DNA from: an uncultured Mucilaginibacter sp.
Lineage (GTDB): Bacteria > Bacteroidota > Bacteroidia > Sphingobacteriales > Sphingobacteriaceae
Length of the DNA stretch: 64,000 bases
Reading direction: 5' to 3'
Assembly (NCBI GenBank): GCA_903863845.1
Contig: CAIPDP010000075.1
Span: forward strand, 1-64,000
Position 1 is the first letter of the stretch. Each line of letters starts with the position of its first letter. The notes below the pieces were generated by a model, which was not told the origin of the DNA, made no database searches, and was given only the letters and a program-made list of their open reading frames with translations. Made by a program: the position numbers and the translations under genes. Below are positions 44,072 through 54,809 of the stretch, piece by piece.

Positions 44072-46138
44072 TTATCTAACAACCGAGCCGTTATGCAAAT
44101 CATCAACCGGCGAAACAAAGCTGAGCTTACCCTGAGCATCTTCTGCCATCAGGATCATTCCTTGCGAAAGAATGCCCTTAATTTCGCGGGGCTCGAGGTT
44201 AACCAAAATACTTACTTTACGGCCAATGATGGCTTCAGGTTCGTAGTGTTCGGCTATGCCGGATACTACGGTGCGCTGATCAAGGCCGGTATCTATCTTC
44301 AATTTTAACAGCTTTTTGGTTTTGGCCACCTTTTCGGCTTCGATGATCGTACCGATCCGGATATCCATACCGGCAAAGGCCTCGTAATTAATATTTTCCT
44401 TAGCAGGAGGCAATTGCAGTGCCGGTGCCGAAGCCTGTTTTTTTGCTGCCAATTTTTCTATTTGGGCGTTGATGGTATCGTCCTCCACCTTTTCAAACAG
44501 CAGTGCCGGCGCGTTCAACTGGTGACCTGATTTGAATGTGATCGCCTGATCGAAACCTATCTTGCCACCTTCCCAGTTAAGCATCTGCAGCGTTTTAATG
44601 GCTGTTGATGGCAGGAAAGGCTGCATACTGGCGGCCAGGTGCCCAATGAGCACTAAACAATTATGCAGGGTTTTACGGGCATCCTCCGGGTCGGTTTTAA
44701 TGGTTTTCCAGGGCTCTTTTTCGGTCAGATATTTATTGCCTAACCGGGCAATGTCCATTAAATTCTGCAAGCTTTGCCTGAACCGATAGGTCTCGATATT
44801 TTGTTCCAGCTCCTGGTGCAGCCTGTCAAGTTCCGACTGGATAAACGGTTCATCCAGTGCGATCCGCTCCTGCTCACTTTCCAGTTTGCCATCAAAAAAC
44901 TTATGCATCAGGATCATCACCCTGTTTACAAAATTACCTAATATGGCAACCAGCTCGTTGTTTACGCGTGCCTGGTAATCTTTCCAGGTAAATTCGCTAT
45001 CGCTGGTTTCGGGTAATATCGAGGTGAGCACATAACGCAGCTCGTCCTGTTTGCCGGGGAATTCTTCTAAATACTCGTGCAGCCAAACCGCATGGTTCCT
45101 TGAGGTTGAAAGCTTATCACCTTCGAGGTTCAAAAACTCGTTGGCCGGTACATTTTGCGGTAAAATGTATTCGCCATGCGCCTGCAGTATAGCCGGGAAA
45201 ATAATACAGTGAAATACAATATTGTCTTTCCCAATAAAATGGATCAGGCAGGCGTTATCGGCTTCATTTTCCTGTTTTTTCCAATAAAGTTTCCAATCTC
45301 TTTTATTGTCGATGGCCCATTGTTTGGTCGCCGAAATATAACCGATAGGCGCATCCATCCACACATATAGCTTTTTGCCTTTTGCTTCTTCCAGGGGTAC
45401 GTCAATACCCCAATCAAGGTCGCGTGTCATAGAACGTGGCTGCAAACCCGATTTTAACCACGATTTACACTGCCCGAATACATTCACCTTCCATTCACCC
45501 TCTTTTTCATCGATCCATTTTTCGAGCCAGGGCTGATATTTATCTAATGGCAAATACCAGTGTTTGGTAGGCTTTAACACCGGGGTTTTACCACTTAGCG
45601 TTGAAATTGGGTTGATGAGGTCAGTAGGGTTAAGCGAAGTACCGCAATTTTCACATTGGTCGCCGTAAGCATTCGGGTTACTGCAATTGGGGCAGGTACC
45701 GGTAATGTAACGGTCGGCCAGGAACTGGTGAAAATCCTCGTCATAATATTGTTCTGAGTATTTTTCAATGAATTCGTCTTTTTCATACAAATTCAAAAAA
45801 AACTCCTGCGACAGGTCGTGGTGTATGGACGAGGAAGTTCGGTGATAAATATCAAACGAAATACCAAATTCAGCAAAGCTGCCCAGGATCTGGTTATGGT
45901 ATCTATCGATGATAACCTGTGGTGTTGTGTTTTCTTTTTTAGCTTTGATGGTTATAGCTGCACCATGTTCATCAGAGCCGCAGATATATACTACATCCTG
46001 GTTTTTTAGCCGCAGGTAACGCACAAAAATATCAGCAGGCAAATAAGCCCCGGCCAGGTGCCCGATATGCAGCGGACCATTGGCGTAAGGCAATGCCGAG
46101 GTGATCGTATATCTTTTAAATTTATTAAGTTGTGACAT
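44072..46138 (-). CDS. metG: Methionine--tRNA ligase with C-terminal tRNA-binding domain
   Basis: YTITSALPYANGPLHIGHLAGAYLPADIF, EGDKLSTSRNHAVWLHE (KMSKS-like), C-terminal MDIRIGTIIEAEKVAKTKKLLKLKIDTG. Confidence 0.97.
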   Translation of the reverse strand: MSQLNKFKRYTITSALPYANGPLHIGHLAGAYLPADIFVRYLRLKNQDVVYICGSDEHGAAITIKAKKENTTPQVIIDRYHNQILGSFAEFGISFDIYHRTSSSIHHDLSQEFFLNLYEKDEFIEKYSEQYYDEDFHQFLADRYITGTCPNCSNPNAYGDQCENCGTSLNPTDLINPISTLSGKTPVLKPTKHWYLPLDKYQPWLEKWIDEKEGEWKVNVFGQCKSWLKSGLQPRSMTRDLDWGIDVPLEEAKGKKLYVWMDAPIGYISATKQWAIDNKRDWKLYWKKQENEADNACLIHFIGKDNIVFHCIIFPAILQAHGEYILPQNVPANEFLNLEGDKLSTSRNHAVWLHEYLEEFPGKQDELRYVLTSILPETSDSEFTWKDYQARVNNELVAILGNFVNRVMILMHKFFDGKLESEQERIALDEPFIQSELDRLHQELEQNIETYRFRQSLQNLMDIARLGNKYLTEKEPWKTIKTDPEDARKTLHNCLVLIGHLAASMQPFLPSTAIKTLQMLNWEGGKIGFDQAITFKSGHQLNAPALLFEKVEDDTINAQIEKLAAKKQASAPALQLPPAKENINYEAFAGMDIRIGTIIEAEKVAKTKKLLKLKIDTGLDQRTVVSGIAEHYEPEAIIGRKVSILVNLEPREIKGILSQGMILMAEDAQGKLSFVSPVDDLHNGSVVR

Positions 46139-46241
46139 TAATACTAAATTGCGTGCAAAGATAATCGATTTAAATCGGAATGTGAGGGCTGTGCATAGCT
46201 TCAGCTACTTCCAATCAAATCATTGTTTTAAATTATACCCT

Positions 46242-47168
46242 ATGCGATCATCGGCTAATTCTACTGCAACTATCCCGCCCTGTTTAAAAAAGGGCGATAA
46301 GGTGGCTATAACCTGCCCGGCAAAGAAATTGCCCGCGCCGATGACTGATGCGGTCGCGCTGCTCGAATCATGGGGTTTGGTAGTGATCATTGGTGAAACA
46401 CTTTCTGCTTCATTTCATCAATTTGCCGGCGACGATGATCTGCGTGCAAAAGATATGCAGGGCTTTATTGATGACGACGAGATCAAAGCTATTATTGCGG
46501 CACGTGGTGGCTACGGCACCATCAGAATGATTGACAAGGTTGATTTCAGTCGCTTTAAAACCAGGCCCAAATGGATCGTCGGGTTCAGCGATATTACCGT
46601 GCTTCATGCCCATTTGTATGCCAATTTCGGCGCGCAGACCATTCACGGGCAAATGCCGGTAAATATCCCCGATGCCTCAAAAAGCTCATTGCAAACGCTT
46701 CGACAGGCTCTTTTTGGCGAGCCGATCAGTTATTCTTTCCCGGCACATCATCTGAATCGCGAGGGTACAGCTTCCGGCGTATTGGTAGGGGGTAACCTTA
46801 GTTTGTTGATCGCTGTCGCGGGCTCGGCGTCAGATTATTGCTATGATGGTAAGATTCTTTTTATCGAAGATGTAGGCGAATATCTATATGCGGTGGATAG
46901 AATGATAAGGGCTTTATACCGTTCCGGAAAACTTAAAAACCTGGCCGGACTCATCATTGGAGGCTTTACCGAGATAAAAGATAATGAAATTCCTTTTGGT
47001 CAAAGTGTACCCGAGATCATTATTGAGGTTGTAAAAAACTATGCCTACCCGGTTTGTTTTGATTTTCCTGCCGGGCATATCGGCGACAACCAATCACTGA
47101 TACTTGGTAAAACGCTGGATCTGTTCGTAGGTGGCCAGCAAGTATCAGCCGGGTATAAAAACGACTAA
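46242..47168 (+). CDS. S66 family LD-carboxypeptidase (LdcA-like)
   Basis: PCLKKGDKVAITCPAKKL, AARGGYGTIRMIDKVDF, GQMPVN, LFIEDVGEYLYAVDRM, GHIGDNQSL; start revised from 46101. Confidence 0.92.
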   Translation: MRSSANSTATIPPCLKKGDKVAITCPAKKLPAPMTDAVALLESWGLVVIIGETLSASFHQFAGDDDLRAKDMQGFIDDDEIKAIIAARGGYGTIRMIDKVDFSRFKTRPKWIVGFSDITVLHAHLYANFGAQTIHGQMPVNIPDASKSSLQTLRQALFGEPISYSFPAHHLNREGTASGVLVGGNLSLLIAVAGSASDYCYDGKILFIEDVGEYLYAVDRMIRALYRSGKLKNLAGLIIGGFTEIKDNEIPFGQSVPEIIIEVVKNYAYPVCFDFPAGHIGDNQSLILGKTLDLFVGGQQVSAGYKND

Positions 47169-47202
47169 AACAAATTACCAATTATAAAAATCCTTTCAAT
47201 AA

Positions 47203-47610
47203 ATGGCACTGTTTAGCAAATTAGGCAATTATAAAAACTTTGGCTTACTGCTGATCCGCATTGGTCTGGGTATAATGTTCATTTACCATGGCTTTCCAAA
47301 ATTAATGGGCGGGCCGCACAGATGGGAGGAACTTGGCAAAGCGATAACCTATGCAGGCATCCATTTTTGGCCAATGTTATGGGGTTTAATTGCCGCACTC
47401 GTTGAAACCATAGGTGGCTTCCTGCTGATCATCGGCCTGGCATTCAGACCAGCATGTTTGTTGCTGGTTATTAACCTGTTGGTGGCTACTTTAATGCAAT
47501 TAAAAAGCGGCGGCAACCTCGGCGATGCCTCCCATGCTATTGAAGATGCCGTAACGTTTGCCGGTCTGCTATTCCTGGGCCCGGGCAAATACAGTGTCGA
47601 TAAAAAATGA
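47203..47610 (+). CDS. DoxX-family membrane protein
   Basis: GLLLIRIGLGIMFIYHGFPKLMGGPHRWEELG. Confidence 0.92.
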   Translation: MALFSKLGNYKNFGLLLIRIGLGIMFIYHGFPKLMGGPHRWEELGKAITYAGIHFWPMLWGLIAALVETIGGFLLIIGLAFRPACLLLVINLLVATLMQLKSGGNLGDASHAIEDAVTFAGLLFLGPGKYSVDKK

Positions 47611-47619
47611 TTAATTTAT

Positions 47620-47654
47620 ACCAGCATTTTCAGACAAACCAAAGCTGGTTTTTA
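47620..47654 (+). terminator. Putative terminator after doxX
   Basis: ACCAGC...GCTGGTTTTTA stem with 18-nt loop. Confidence 0.45.
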
Positions 47655-48623
47655 TTGGTTAAGGAATGTCCCGAGTTTGGTCAGGTATTCATCATCAATA
47701 GAACCCGAATTTGAAGAAAGGTATTTATTTACCTTATCGGCTTCTTTGGGAAAATCTTCTTTGATCGACTTCTTTTTCAATGATAGTTTAAGAACCTGTT
47801 TTGCCTCAACATAATATACAAAGTAATTGGCATCATCAACATATTCGTCGTAATCATTGCCATGCTGTATCATCCCAGAATTTGCATAGTCAGATTTAAC
47901 AAATTTGGTTGTGATCTGCTTTAATATCTTGTATTTCTTACCGCTACCCAACGACTGTAAATAATGGTTCTTATCAATTTCCGGGACCTTTTCAAAATCA
48001 AATCGCTGATCTGTTGGACTATACAAGGTGAATGCTTGTACCTGATCCCAATTAACGTTTTCAATTGTCTTTCCATCCCTTGAGAGAAGCAGGTTACCGG
48101 TCATCTTATCATAATCAAATTGATAGGTCGAGCTATAAATTACGTCACTTTTAGCGTCAATAAGGTACCCTTGTACAAAAATATCAAACAAATACTGGCT
48201 CCCCTTGGTGTCCTGCTTCCTGTGACCCGGAGCAATGGCACCACCCTCAGTAAAACTAGCTACCCGACCTGAATTACTGCCTTCAACATTAACCTTTGCT
48301 GATAACGATGTTGACGGCGCCGAAGCTGCGTTAACTGCCGACAAAGTAAGCTGAATGCCACTGGCACCCGGTGTTGCGTTAACCAATGTATCCCGATACC
48401 CTGAAGCACTGATCTGCAATTTGGAATCTGCATGTACCGGTATAGAGAAATTACCCAATGAATCTGAAAATGTTCCGATTTTATATTGAATATCACCTAC
48501 AAAAACATGGTGCAAAGTGTTGCCTTTAGTATCACTTAAAGTACCAGAATAGTCCCCAGTCTGGGCCATACCCAGGTTAAATAACATCAAAGAAAAAAGA
48601 GCAAGTAATAAGGTTCTTTTCAT
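47652..48623 (-). CDS. Secreted protein with carboxypeptidase-regulatory-like N-terminal domain
   Basis: Signal peptide; YSGTLSDTKGNTLHHVFVGDIQYKIGTFSDSLGNFSIPV. Confidence 0.7.
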   Translation of the reverse strand: MKRTLLLALFSLMLFNLGMAQTGDYSGTLSDTKGNTLHHVFVGDIQYKIGTFSDSLGNFSIPVHADSKLQISASGYRDTLVNATPGASGIQLTLSAVNAASAPSTSLSAKVNVEGSNSGRVASFTEGGAIAPGHRKQDTKGSQYLFDIFVQGYLIDAKSDVIYSSTYQFDYDKMTGNLLLSRDGKTIENVNWDQVQAFTLYSPTDQRFDFEKVPEIDKNHYLQSLGSGKKYKILKQITTKFVKSDYANSGMIQHGNDYDEYVDDANYFVYYVEAKQVLKLSLKKKSIKEDFPKEADKVNKYLSSNSGSIDDEYLTKLGTFLNQ

Positions 48624-48743
48624 AGAGATTTTTTTTCATCGCAAGATAATACCTTGAAAACAATCAACCAATAACTTATACGTCATTTCTTTAATAATTA
48701 TGCTGGTGACCATTTTGCTGTGCGGATGAAAAACATTGAAAAC

Positions 48744-48775
48744 AAAAAAGCCGCCGGCTCTTGGAAACCGGCGGC
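48744..48775 (-). terminator. Intrinsic terminator of the second SusCD operon
   Basis: GCCGCCGG-tttccaagag-CCGGCGGC followed by TTTTTT on the minus strand. Confidence 0.9.
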
Positions 48776-48800
48776 TGAATATTGTTAGATGTTTATAGAA

Positions 48801-49751
48801 TTATGGACGACCACCCTGGTAAGTAAAGGTTTCTACAAAGGTAGTACGGGTTACAGCAGGGTTACCTTGCTGTAAATAATAACTTACCTGGAACACCGAA
48901 CCTGCCTGGCCTGGAGAACCTGTTGTAAATGTATTTGGCGCATCAGTAGGATCTAATGCTGCAGATCTTACGTGGCTACCAGAAAACTGACCATAATAGT
49001 TGGTAACACTTACTACATTACTTCCATTAAAGGTAAATACAGGCGCATAGCTGCCATAGTAGCTAGCCTGGCCGCCGCTTGTGATAGCATGACCAAAGCC
49101 AATATTAGGATCATAGAACGCATCGGTTGATGCACCTGTTGTTTCAAGGTAAACTGTCTCAGGATATGAACCTGTGATAGCACCATTAGCAGCGTCAGTC
49201 AGGGTACCTGTTACAACATAAGTACCATCGTAAATGTTCTTAGCTTGTACCTGATACAAAATACTGTTGTAATTGCTGACTTGTACACCACCGCCACTAA
49301 CAATAGTAAATGGTAGAATAAACAAGCCTGATGGATCCACCAGCGAAGTATTGATCGAAATCGGTACGATCACTTCTCTTTTCCCGGCAGGAATCGTAAC
49401 CGTTAAGCTAGGAACCGAATAATCAGCGGAAGGAAGTAAGGTGAAGCTGGTACTATTTGCTGTATTATAAGCATCAACAGCCGACTGTTGTACAGCTAAT
49501 GTAACAGTAACCGGTTTATTTAAAGGTGCTGGAGACGCAAGGTTCACCACTAACTGAATGGTCTGCGGTGTGCTCGTGATAGGAAGCGCCTCAGGGGTCA
49601 GGTTTCCAAGCCCGTTAGCTGCCCCAAGCGGCAATTCAACCAATGGTTGTACATTGGCGAATGTATAGTATCTCGGATCCTTCAGGCACGAACTTAAACT
49701 AAGCACTGCCAGTGATGCGAGAACGGTTAATAGATATAATCTCTTTTTCAT
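48801..49751 (-). CDS. DUF1735-like outer membrane lipoprotein
   Basis: Lipobox LSSC; PVTVTLAVQQSAVDAYNTANSTSFTLLPSADYSVPSLTVTIPAGKREVIVPISI. Confidence 0.85.
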   Translation of the reverse strand: MKKRLYLLTVLASLAVLSLSSCLKDPRYYTFANVQPLVELPLGAANGLGNLTPEALPITSTPQTIQLVVNLASPAPLNKPVTVTLAVQQSAVDAYNTANSTSFTLLPSADYSVPSLTVTIPAGKREVIVPISINTSLVDPSGLFILPFTIVSGGGVQVSNYNSILYQVQAKNIYDGTYVVTGTLTDAANGAITGSYPETVYLETTGASTDAFYDPNIGFGHAITSGGQASYYGSYAPVFTFNGSNVVSVTNYYGQFSGSHVRSAALDPTDAPNTFTTGSPGQAGSVFQVSYYLQQGNPAVTRTTFVETFTYQGGRP

Positions 49752-49764
49752 GTTCTTAATTTAT

Positions 49765-51393
49765 TTATTTAGCCCAAAAGATTTTTGATGAGAATACATT
49801 GATCGTACCTTCTTTGCCTAAATTGGTGGCATTAGTTGTTAATTCGGAAGTTGGATACAATACACGGTAAGGCGGAATAGGATTCACCTTGTTCGGATCA
49901 ACAGAAGTAGGTATAGCAGGTATACCGGTCCTTCTCTGTTCATTCCATGCTTCAAAAGGGAACAAACCTGTCAGAGCGATCCATTTCTGCGTGTAAATAG
50001 CAGTTAGCGGAACACTTGCAGCCCAACCCACATTTGGTACAGCTTGTTGCAGATAAGTCTGCGCTAAAGCGGCTGAAGTAGCAGCAGTAGGAGGCGTCCA
50101 AACGAAATTCGGAGTGGTAGGCGTTTGGGTTGCAGTTGCAGGATTTCCTGTTCCATCATCCGGAACCGGCGCGTAGGTGCCACCAGCCTGCGAAGCGATA
50201 AACGATGCAACGACACCACCTTCATATAATGCTTGTGCTGTACCAGCAACGGCACCATTTGCAGTGTTGCCAGTACTCAAACCTGCCGATCCGGAAGGAA
50301 GGTAACCTTGAACAACGGCTTCTGCCTGCAAAAACAAAGATTCAGCACCAGAGAACAGTACAGAATTTTGACTTGACGATTGCGCAAGGCCCGGACCGAT
50401 AGAACTGGTCAATGGATTAGCTTTAGCCAATGGATCACCAAAAGTGTTTCCGCGAATCACAACAGCTGGCCAATCACTACTTACAGGGGCGAATAATGAG
50501 AATACCCTGGGGTCATTATAACTCTGCAAGGTATTTACCTCGAATGCTGGTGCACGATAATAAACTTCGTTGCCGCCAGGGTTGTTGTTGGCATCCACCC
50601 CGAAACCTGAGTAGAAAAAGTTTTGCTTCCCTGAAACATCAGAATATCCTGGGTTAGCTTCAGCATCAAGATTACCATCAAGGTACCCAATTGACTCCGT
50701 CGAAGCAAGATCTGTAACCAAGGCATCAGAAGGGAATTTAGAACTGATCCGAATCGCCAAGCGTAATTTCAGAGAGTTGGCAAATTTTAACCAACCTGTC
50801 ATGTTACCACCGAAAACGATATCGGATGAGCCCGGGCTAACAGCGCCAGAAGCACTCTGTATGATCTTGATGGCATTGTCCAGTTGTTTTCCAAGGTCCT
50901 CGTAAATCGCCTGCCCCTTATCATATGCAGGGAAAAGGTTGGTTGCCGATTGGAAAGCCTGGCTGTAAGGAACATCATTATATTCATCTACCAGGTGCTG
51001 GAAGCCATAGGCTTTCATGATGATGGCAATTGCCTGGAAATTAGCGAGGCTTGGATCTTTTGCAGCTATATTCTGCAATAAGTTATAGTTAGTTAAGTTA
51101 CCATACCATGAACCCCAATCGCCATTTAAATCGGCGGTTGTCAGGTTAAATTGGTTCAATACCGTATTTGGCACATAGTTACCGCTTGTTGTAAAATATC
51201 CGGCCCATACTCCCTGGCCTTGATAATCAGAAGCAACTATATTGGCAGAAGTGTTCAAAGCTGCGGCCAATGTCAATTGAGGTGTAGTAACTGAAGGAGC
51301 GTTAGGATTGACCTCCTGGCTCAGATAGTCTTTTTTACAACTTGAAATACCCGCTGTAAAAAGAGTTGCTACTATTATTATATACTTTTTCAT
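49765..51393 (-). CDS. SusD/RagB-family outer membrane lipoprotein (SusD-like_2)
   Basis: Lipobox GISSC; GAESLFLQAEAVVQGYL; WNEQRRTGIPAIP...PPYRVLYPTSELTTNATNL. Confidence 0.93.
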   Translation of the reverse strand: MKKYIIIVATLFTAGISSCKKDYLSQEVNPNAPSVTTPQLTLAAALNTSANIVASDYQGQGVWAGYFTTSGNYVPNTVLNQFNLTTADLNGDWGSWYGNLTNYNLLQNIAAKDPSLANFQAIAIIMKAYGFQHLVDEYNDVPYSQAFQSATNLFPAYDKGQAIYEDLGKQLDNAIKIIQSASGAVSPGSSDIVFGGNMTGWLKFANSLKLRLAIRISSKFPSDALVTDLASTESIGYLDGNLDAEANPGYSDVSGKQNFFYSGFGVDANNNPGGNEVYYRAPAFEVNTLQSYNDPRVFSLFAPVSSDWPAVVIRGNTFGDPLAKANPLTSSIGPGLAQSSSQNSVLFSGAESLFLQAEAVVQGYLPSGSAGLSTGNTANGAVAGTAQALYEGGVVASFIASQAGGTYAPVPDDGTGNPATATQTPTTPNFVWTPPTAATSAALAQTYLQQAVPNVGWAASVPLTAIYTQKWIALTGLFPFEAWNEQRRTGIPAIPTSVDPNKVNPIPPYRVLYPTSELTTNATNLGKEGTINVFSSKIFWAK

Positions 51394-51406
51394 TGCTCTA
51401 TTTCAA

Positions 51407-54400
51407 TTAAAAGGTTAATTTAAGATCCGCACCATATACCCTTGTACCCGGCAGCTGGTTGGTATCGTTCACACCAGGTGTGCTACCATTTGGTCCTGCG
51501 TTCGAGAATTCAGGGTCAGTCCAGATATTGCTTTTCGGTGTCCAGATAAACAAGTTACGACCGGTGAAAGTAATGCTTGCTCCTTTGATAAACTTGCTTT
51601 CTTTAACAAATTTGTTAAGATTGAAGTTTAAAGCCAACTCTCTTAATTTCCAGAAAGCTCCACTTGTAACAAACGGGCTTTGGGTCTGAGAGAAGTTTGA
51701 TCCTTGCCAGAATCCATACTGACCATTTACAACACTAATGCTGGTATTAGGTGTATAAACGCCAGGTGCCGTTTCGATCACCGAATTTGGATAGATGAAA
51801 CGTTGACGACCTGCTTCAGCTGTTAATGCAGATGAACCGGCAAAAACCATAGTTGAACCTAAAGCATTGTAAACCACGTATCCACCACGATATTCAAATA
51901 AGGCAGATAAGCTTACAAATTTGTAGGACAATGTTGGTTTAACGCTCGCAATATATTCAGGTGTAGTTCTTCCAAATCCGTGGATGCCGGTAGCATCTTG
52001 AAGCGGATAACCTGAAGTTGCGCTTACAACAACCCGTCCCTGTGGATCTCTTTGGAAATCTGTACCTTCAAGGTAAGGGAATGGCAAACCAACTACTGCA
52101 TATTCATTATTACCCAGCGACAAAGAATTTGTACCTGGTATCAAAGACAATAACCTGCCTTCGTTGTTCGAAAGGTCAACTTCTAAGCTAAAACCAAATT
52201 TATTGGCTTGTTGGGTTAAGATGTCGCCTTTCACTGTTAATTCATTACCGTATGATAATGTTTCACCAACGTTGATCAACTGACTGCTATAACCGGTAGC
52301 AATTGAAGTACCTACCGAAACGGTCTGGTTCTTGTCATGCTGAGAATAGTGGCTATAGTTGAAATACAAACGATCGTGGAAGAAACTGATTTCAGCACCA
52401 AACTCAATTTCCTTGGTTAACTCAGGTTTAAGTGTTGGGCTAACTGCTCCGGTATTTGCTGTTAAACCACCCAATGAACCATAAGGGAAACCACCAGCCA
52501 GGCTGTAGGTATTATAAATATTATATGGCCCAACGTTGATGTTACCAACCTGGCTTATCGATCCATACAATTTCATGAAGCTTAAGAAATTGTTGTTCTT
52601 AAGTGCAGGGATAGCATCGGTTGGAATAAAGGAAAGTTTAGCTGAAGGATAGCTGAAAGAACGTTCGGCAGCAGATAAACGCGAGTCATGTTCGTTACGG
52701 AACGAACCTTCTAAGTTTAACCAGCCTTTCCAGCCAATCTGCACGTCAGCAAAGTAAGCGATCTGCCTGATAGTGTAAGATGCTTCACTACCTGATATCA
52801 GACCACCGATATAATTGATATTATACAAGTTAGGAATCAACAATTGGCTACTGCCGGTAGTTTGATTCTTTCTGTATTGTTGGTAAACGTCATTACCCAA
52901 TATCAATTCAGTTCTAAGGTCTTTTATAAAATTATGATGGAAGTCGACGATACCTTCACCTTCTATACGGTTATAGCCATTGCTTGTACCATCACCAAAT
53001 GCATAATAATCATACACCTGGCCTAATGACTTACCACTGGTAAATCCAGATGGTACGTTACCAGCGTGGAAATAATCACTGATACCATAGGCAGTAAAAT
53101 CAACTTCCTGTTTGGTTTCTCTGTCCTGATAAATACCAAAGTTGTTTGATAACTGGTAGCTGGCTGAAATCCATTTTGTAGGATCGAGTTTCAACTTTAA
53201 CTGAGATAGTATCTGGTCTCTTTCATAATTATCACGCGCATTATCTACTGTCCAATAAGGGTTGATCGCGTAAGCATCATAAAAGTTACTTGGGTTACCG
53301 ATATCTGAACTCGGATCTGAGTAATTTTTGATCGGCAAGTTGGCAGGCCATTGCAGAACTGTGGTATATAAGTCAGCGTTAGTGAAACCTCCACCTAAAC
53401 CCAGGGTGTTTTTACCATTGTTGATATAGGTACTAACATTGGTTTTTGTATAACCAACCGAATAATCCATCGAGAATATACCATAAGTTGTATGACCCCT
53501 GACACTGAAAGCGTCTTTCAGGTTTTTATCATTTGGTACAACACCGGTAGAAGTTACATTTTGAGCTGAAATGAAGAATGAATTATCAGCGCTCTTTCCC
53601 TGCGAATAAGATATATCATTCTGCTCAGTATAACCGGTATTGAAGAAAGACTCGATCGGGTTAGTTGGTAAAGCAGAATAAACAGCATGGATAACTTTAC
53701 CGTTTGCACTATCAAGTGGTGCACCTTCCTGTACAATTGAACCATCAAACGGAGGTCCGTACAATTGGTTTTCGTAAGGAACTTGCTCGGTAAAACCGGT
53801 CAATGGATCGATATAGTTAGGCTCACCACCATACTGACCGAAGCCGTTTTGTAATTTAGGATAAAACGCAACTTTTTGGAACTGAAACGAGTTACCGTAA
53901 GTTACAACTGGCTTACCATCAGCACTACCGCGTTTAGTAGTGATCAGGATCGCACCGTTAGAAGCCTGTGAGCCGTAAAGAGCGGCTGCACCTGCACCTT
54001 TCAATACAGTAACGTCGGCAACGTCATTCGGGTTAATTGCCGAAATAGTTTGCGAAGGAACCGGAACACCATCCAATACAATCAGCGCACCGTTGTTACC
54101 TTCCAATGAACGGAAACCACGAAGGTTGATCGAGATCGAAGGGTCGATACCGTTATCCAGCGAGAATACACCTAAACCTGCTACTTTACCTGTCAAGCCG
54201 TTGGCCAGGTTGGTAACGTTGGTCTGGGTTAAATCCTTTGGAGTAACCGTAGATGCAGCATAGGCCAATTCCTTCGAATTGTGTTTAATACCCAATGCCG
54301 TGGTCACCTGAACCTCGGTAAGGGCAGTTGCCGAAAGCTCCAATGCAATCTTCAGGTTAGTTTGGTTACCAACCACAATTGTCTGTGTTACGTACCCAAC

Positions 54401-54625
54401 TGCCGAAATTACGATTGAGCCGCCTGGAGGCACTGCAATGGTAAACTTACCATCAGTGTTGGATTGCGTACCAGAGTTGGTACCCTTCACCTTTACGGTA
54501 GCTCCCGGGAAGGGCTGGCCATCATCTTTGGCCGTAACCGTACCAGTAACAGTACGGTTTTGTGCAAACACCTGTGTTACGCATAACATCAGAAAGCACA
54601 AACTTACTAGTAGAAGTTTTTTCAT
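51407..54625 (-). CDS. SusC/RagA-family TonB-linked outer membrane protein
   Basis: VTGTVTAKDDGQPFPGATVKVKGTNSGTQSN; plug VLKGAGAAALYGSQASNGAILITTKRG; TRVYGADLKLTF C terminus. Confidence 0.97.
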   Translation of the reverse strand: MKKLLLVSLCFLMLCVTQVFAQNRTVTGTVTAKDDGQPFPGATVKVKGTNSGTQSNTDGKFTIAVPPGGSIVISAVGYVTQTIVVGNQTNLKIALELSATALTEVQVTTALGIKHNSKELAYAASTVTPKDLTQTNVTNLANGLTGKVAGLGVFSLDNGIDPSISINLRGFRSLEGNNGALIVLDGVPVPSQTISAINPNDVADVTVLKGAGAAALYGSQASNGAILITTKRGSADGKPVVTYGNSFQFQKVAFYPKLQNGFGQYGGEPNYIDPLTGFTEQVPYENQLYGPPFDGSIVQEGAPLDSANGKVIHAVYSALPTNPIESFFNTGYTEQNDISYSQGKSADNSFFISAQNVTSTGVVPNDKNLKDAFSVRGHTTYGIFSMDYSVGYTKTNVSTYINNGKNTLGLGGGFTNADLYTTVLQWPANLPIKNYSDPSSDIGNPSNFYDAYAINPYWTVDNARDNYERDQILSQLKLKLDPTKWISASYQLSNNFGIYQDRETKQEVDFTAYGISDYFHAGNVPSGFTSGKSLGQVYDYYAFGDGTSNGYNRIEGEGIVDFHHNFIKDLRTELILGNDVYQQYRKNQTTGSSQLLIPNLYNINYIGGLISGSEASYTIRQIAYFADVQIGWKGWLNLEGSFRNEHDSRLSAAERSFSYPSAKLSFIPTDAIPALKNNNFLSFMKLYGSISQVGNINVGPYNIYNTYSLAGGFPYGSLGGLTANTGAVSPTLKPELTKEIEFGAEISFFHDRLYFNYSHYSQHDKNQTVSVGTSIATGYSSQLINVGETLSYGNELTVKGDILTQQANKFGFSLEVDLSNNEGRLLSLIPGTNSLSLGNNEYAVVGLPFPYLEGTDFQRDPQGRVVVSATSGYPLQDATGIHGFGRTTPEYIASVKPTLSYKFVSLSALFEYRGGYVVYNALGSTMVFAGSSALTAEAGRQRFIYPNSVIETAPGVYTPNTSISVVNGQYGFWQGSNFSQTQSPFVTSGAFWKLRELALNFNLNKFVKESKFIKGASITFTGRNLFIWTPKSNIWTDPEFSNAGPNGSTPGVNDTNQLPGTRVYGADLKLTF

Positions 54626-54772
54626 TTCGTTAATAATAAGATCAGTTAATAGTTAATTAAAGATAAAAGTAGTGTTAGATTATTAAAAAGTCAAATAAAA
54701 TCTTTCAAAAACGTAATTTATTTTAAAAAAAGACGCTTTAAGCACCTAATAATAATAATTTTAGTACTATGT

Positions 54773-54805
54773 ATTGCATAATACAATTTAAAACATATAT
54801 CTTTG
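54773..54805 (+). promoter_or_regulatory. Bacteroidetes-type promoter for the padR gene
   Basis: TTG (54774-54776) - 21 nt - TATCTTTG (54798-54805; TAnnTTTG). Confidence 0.55.
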
Positions 54806-54809
54806 CATT

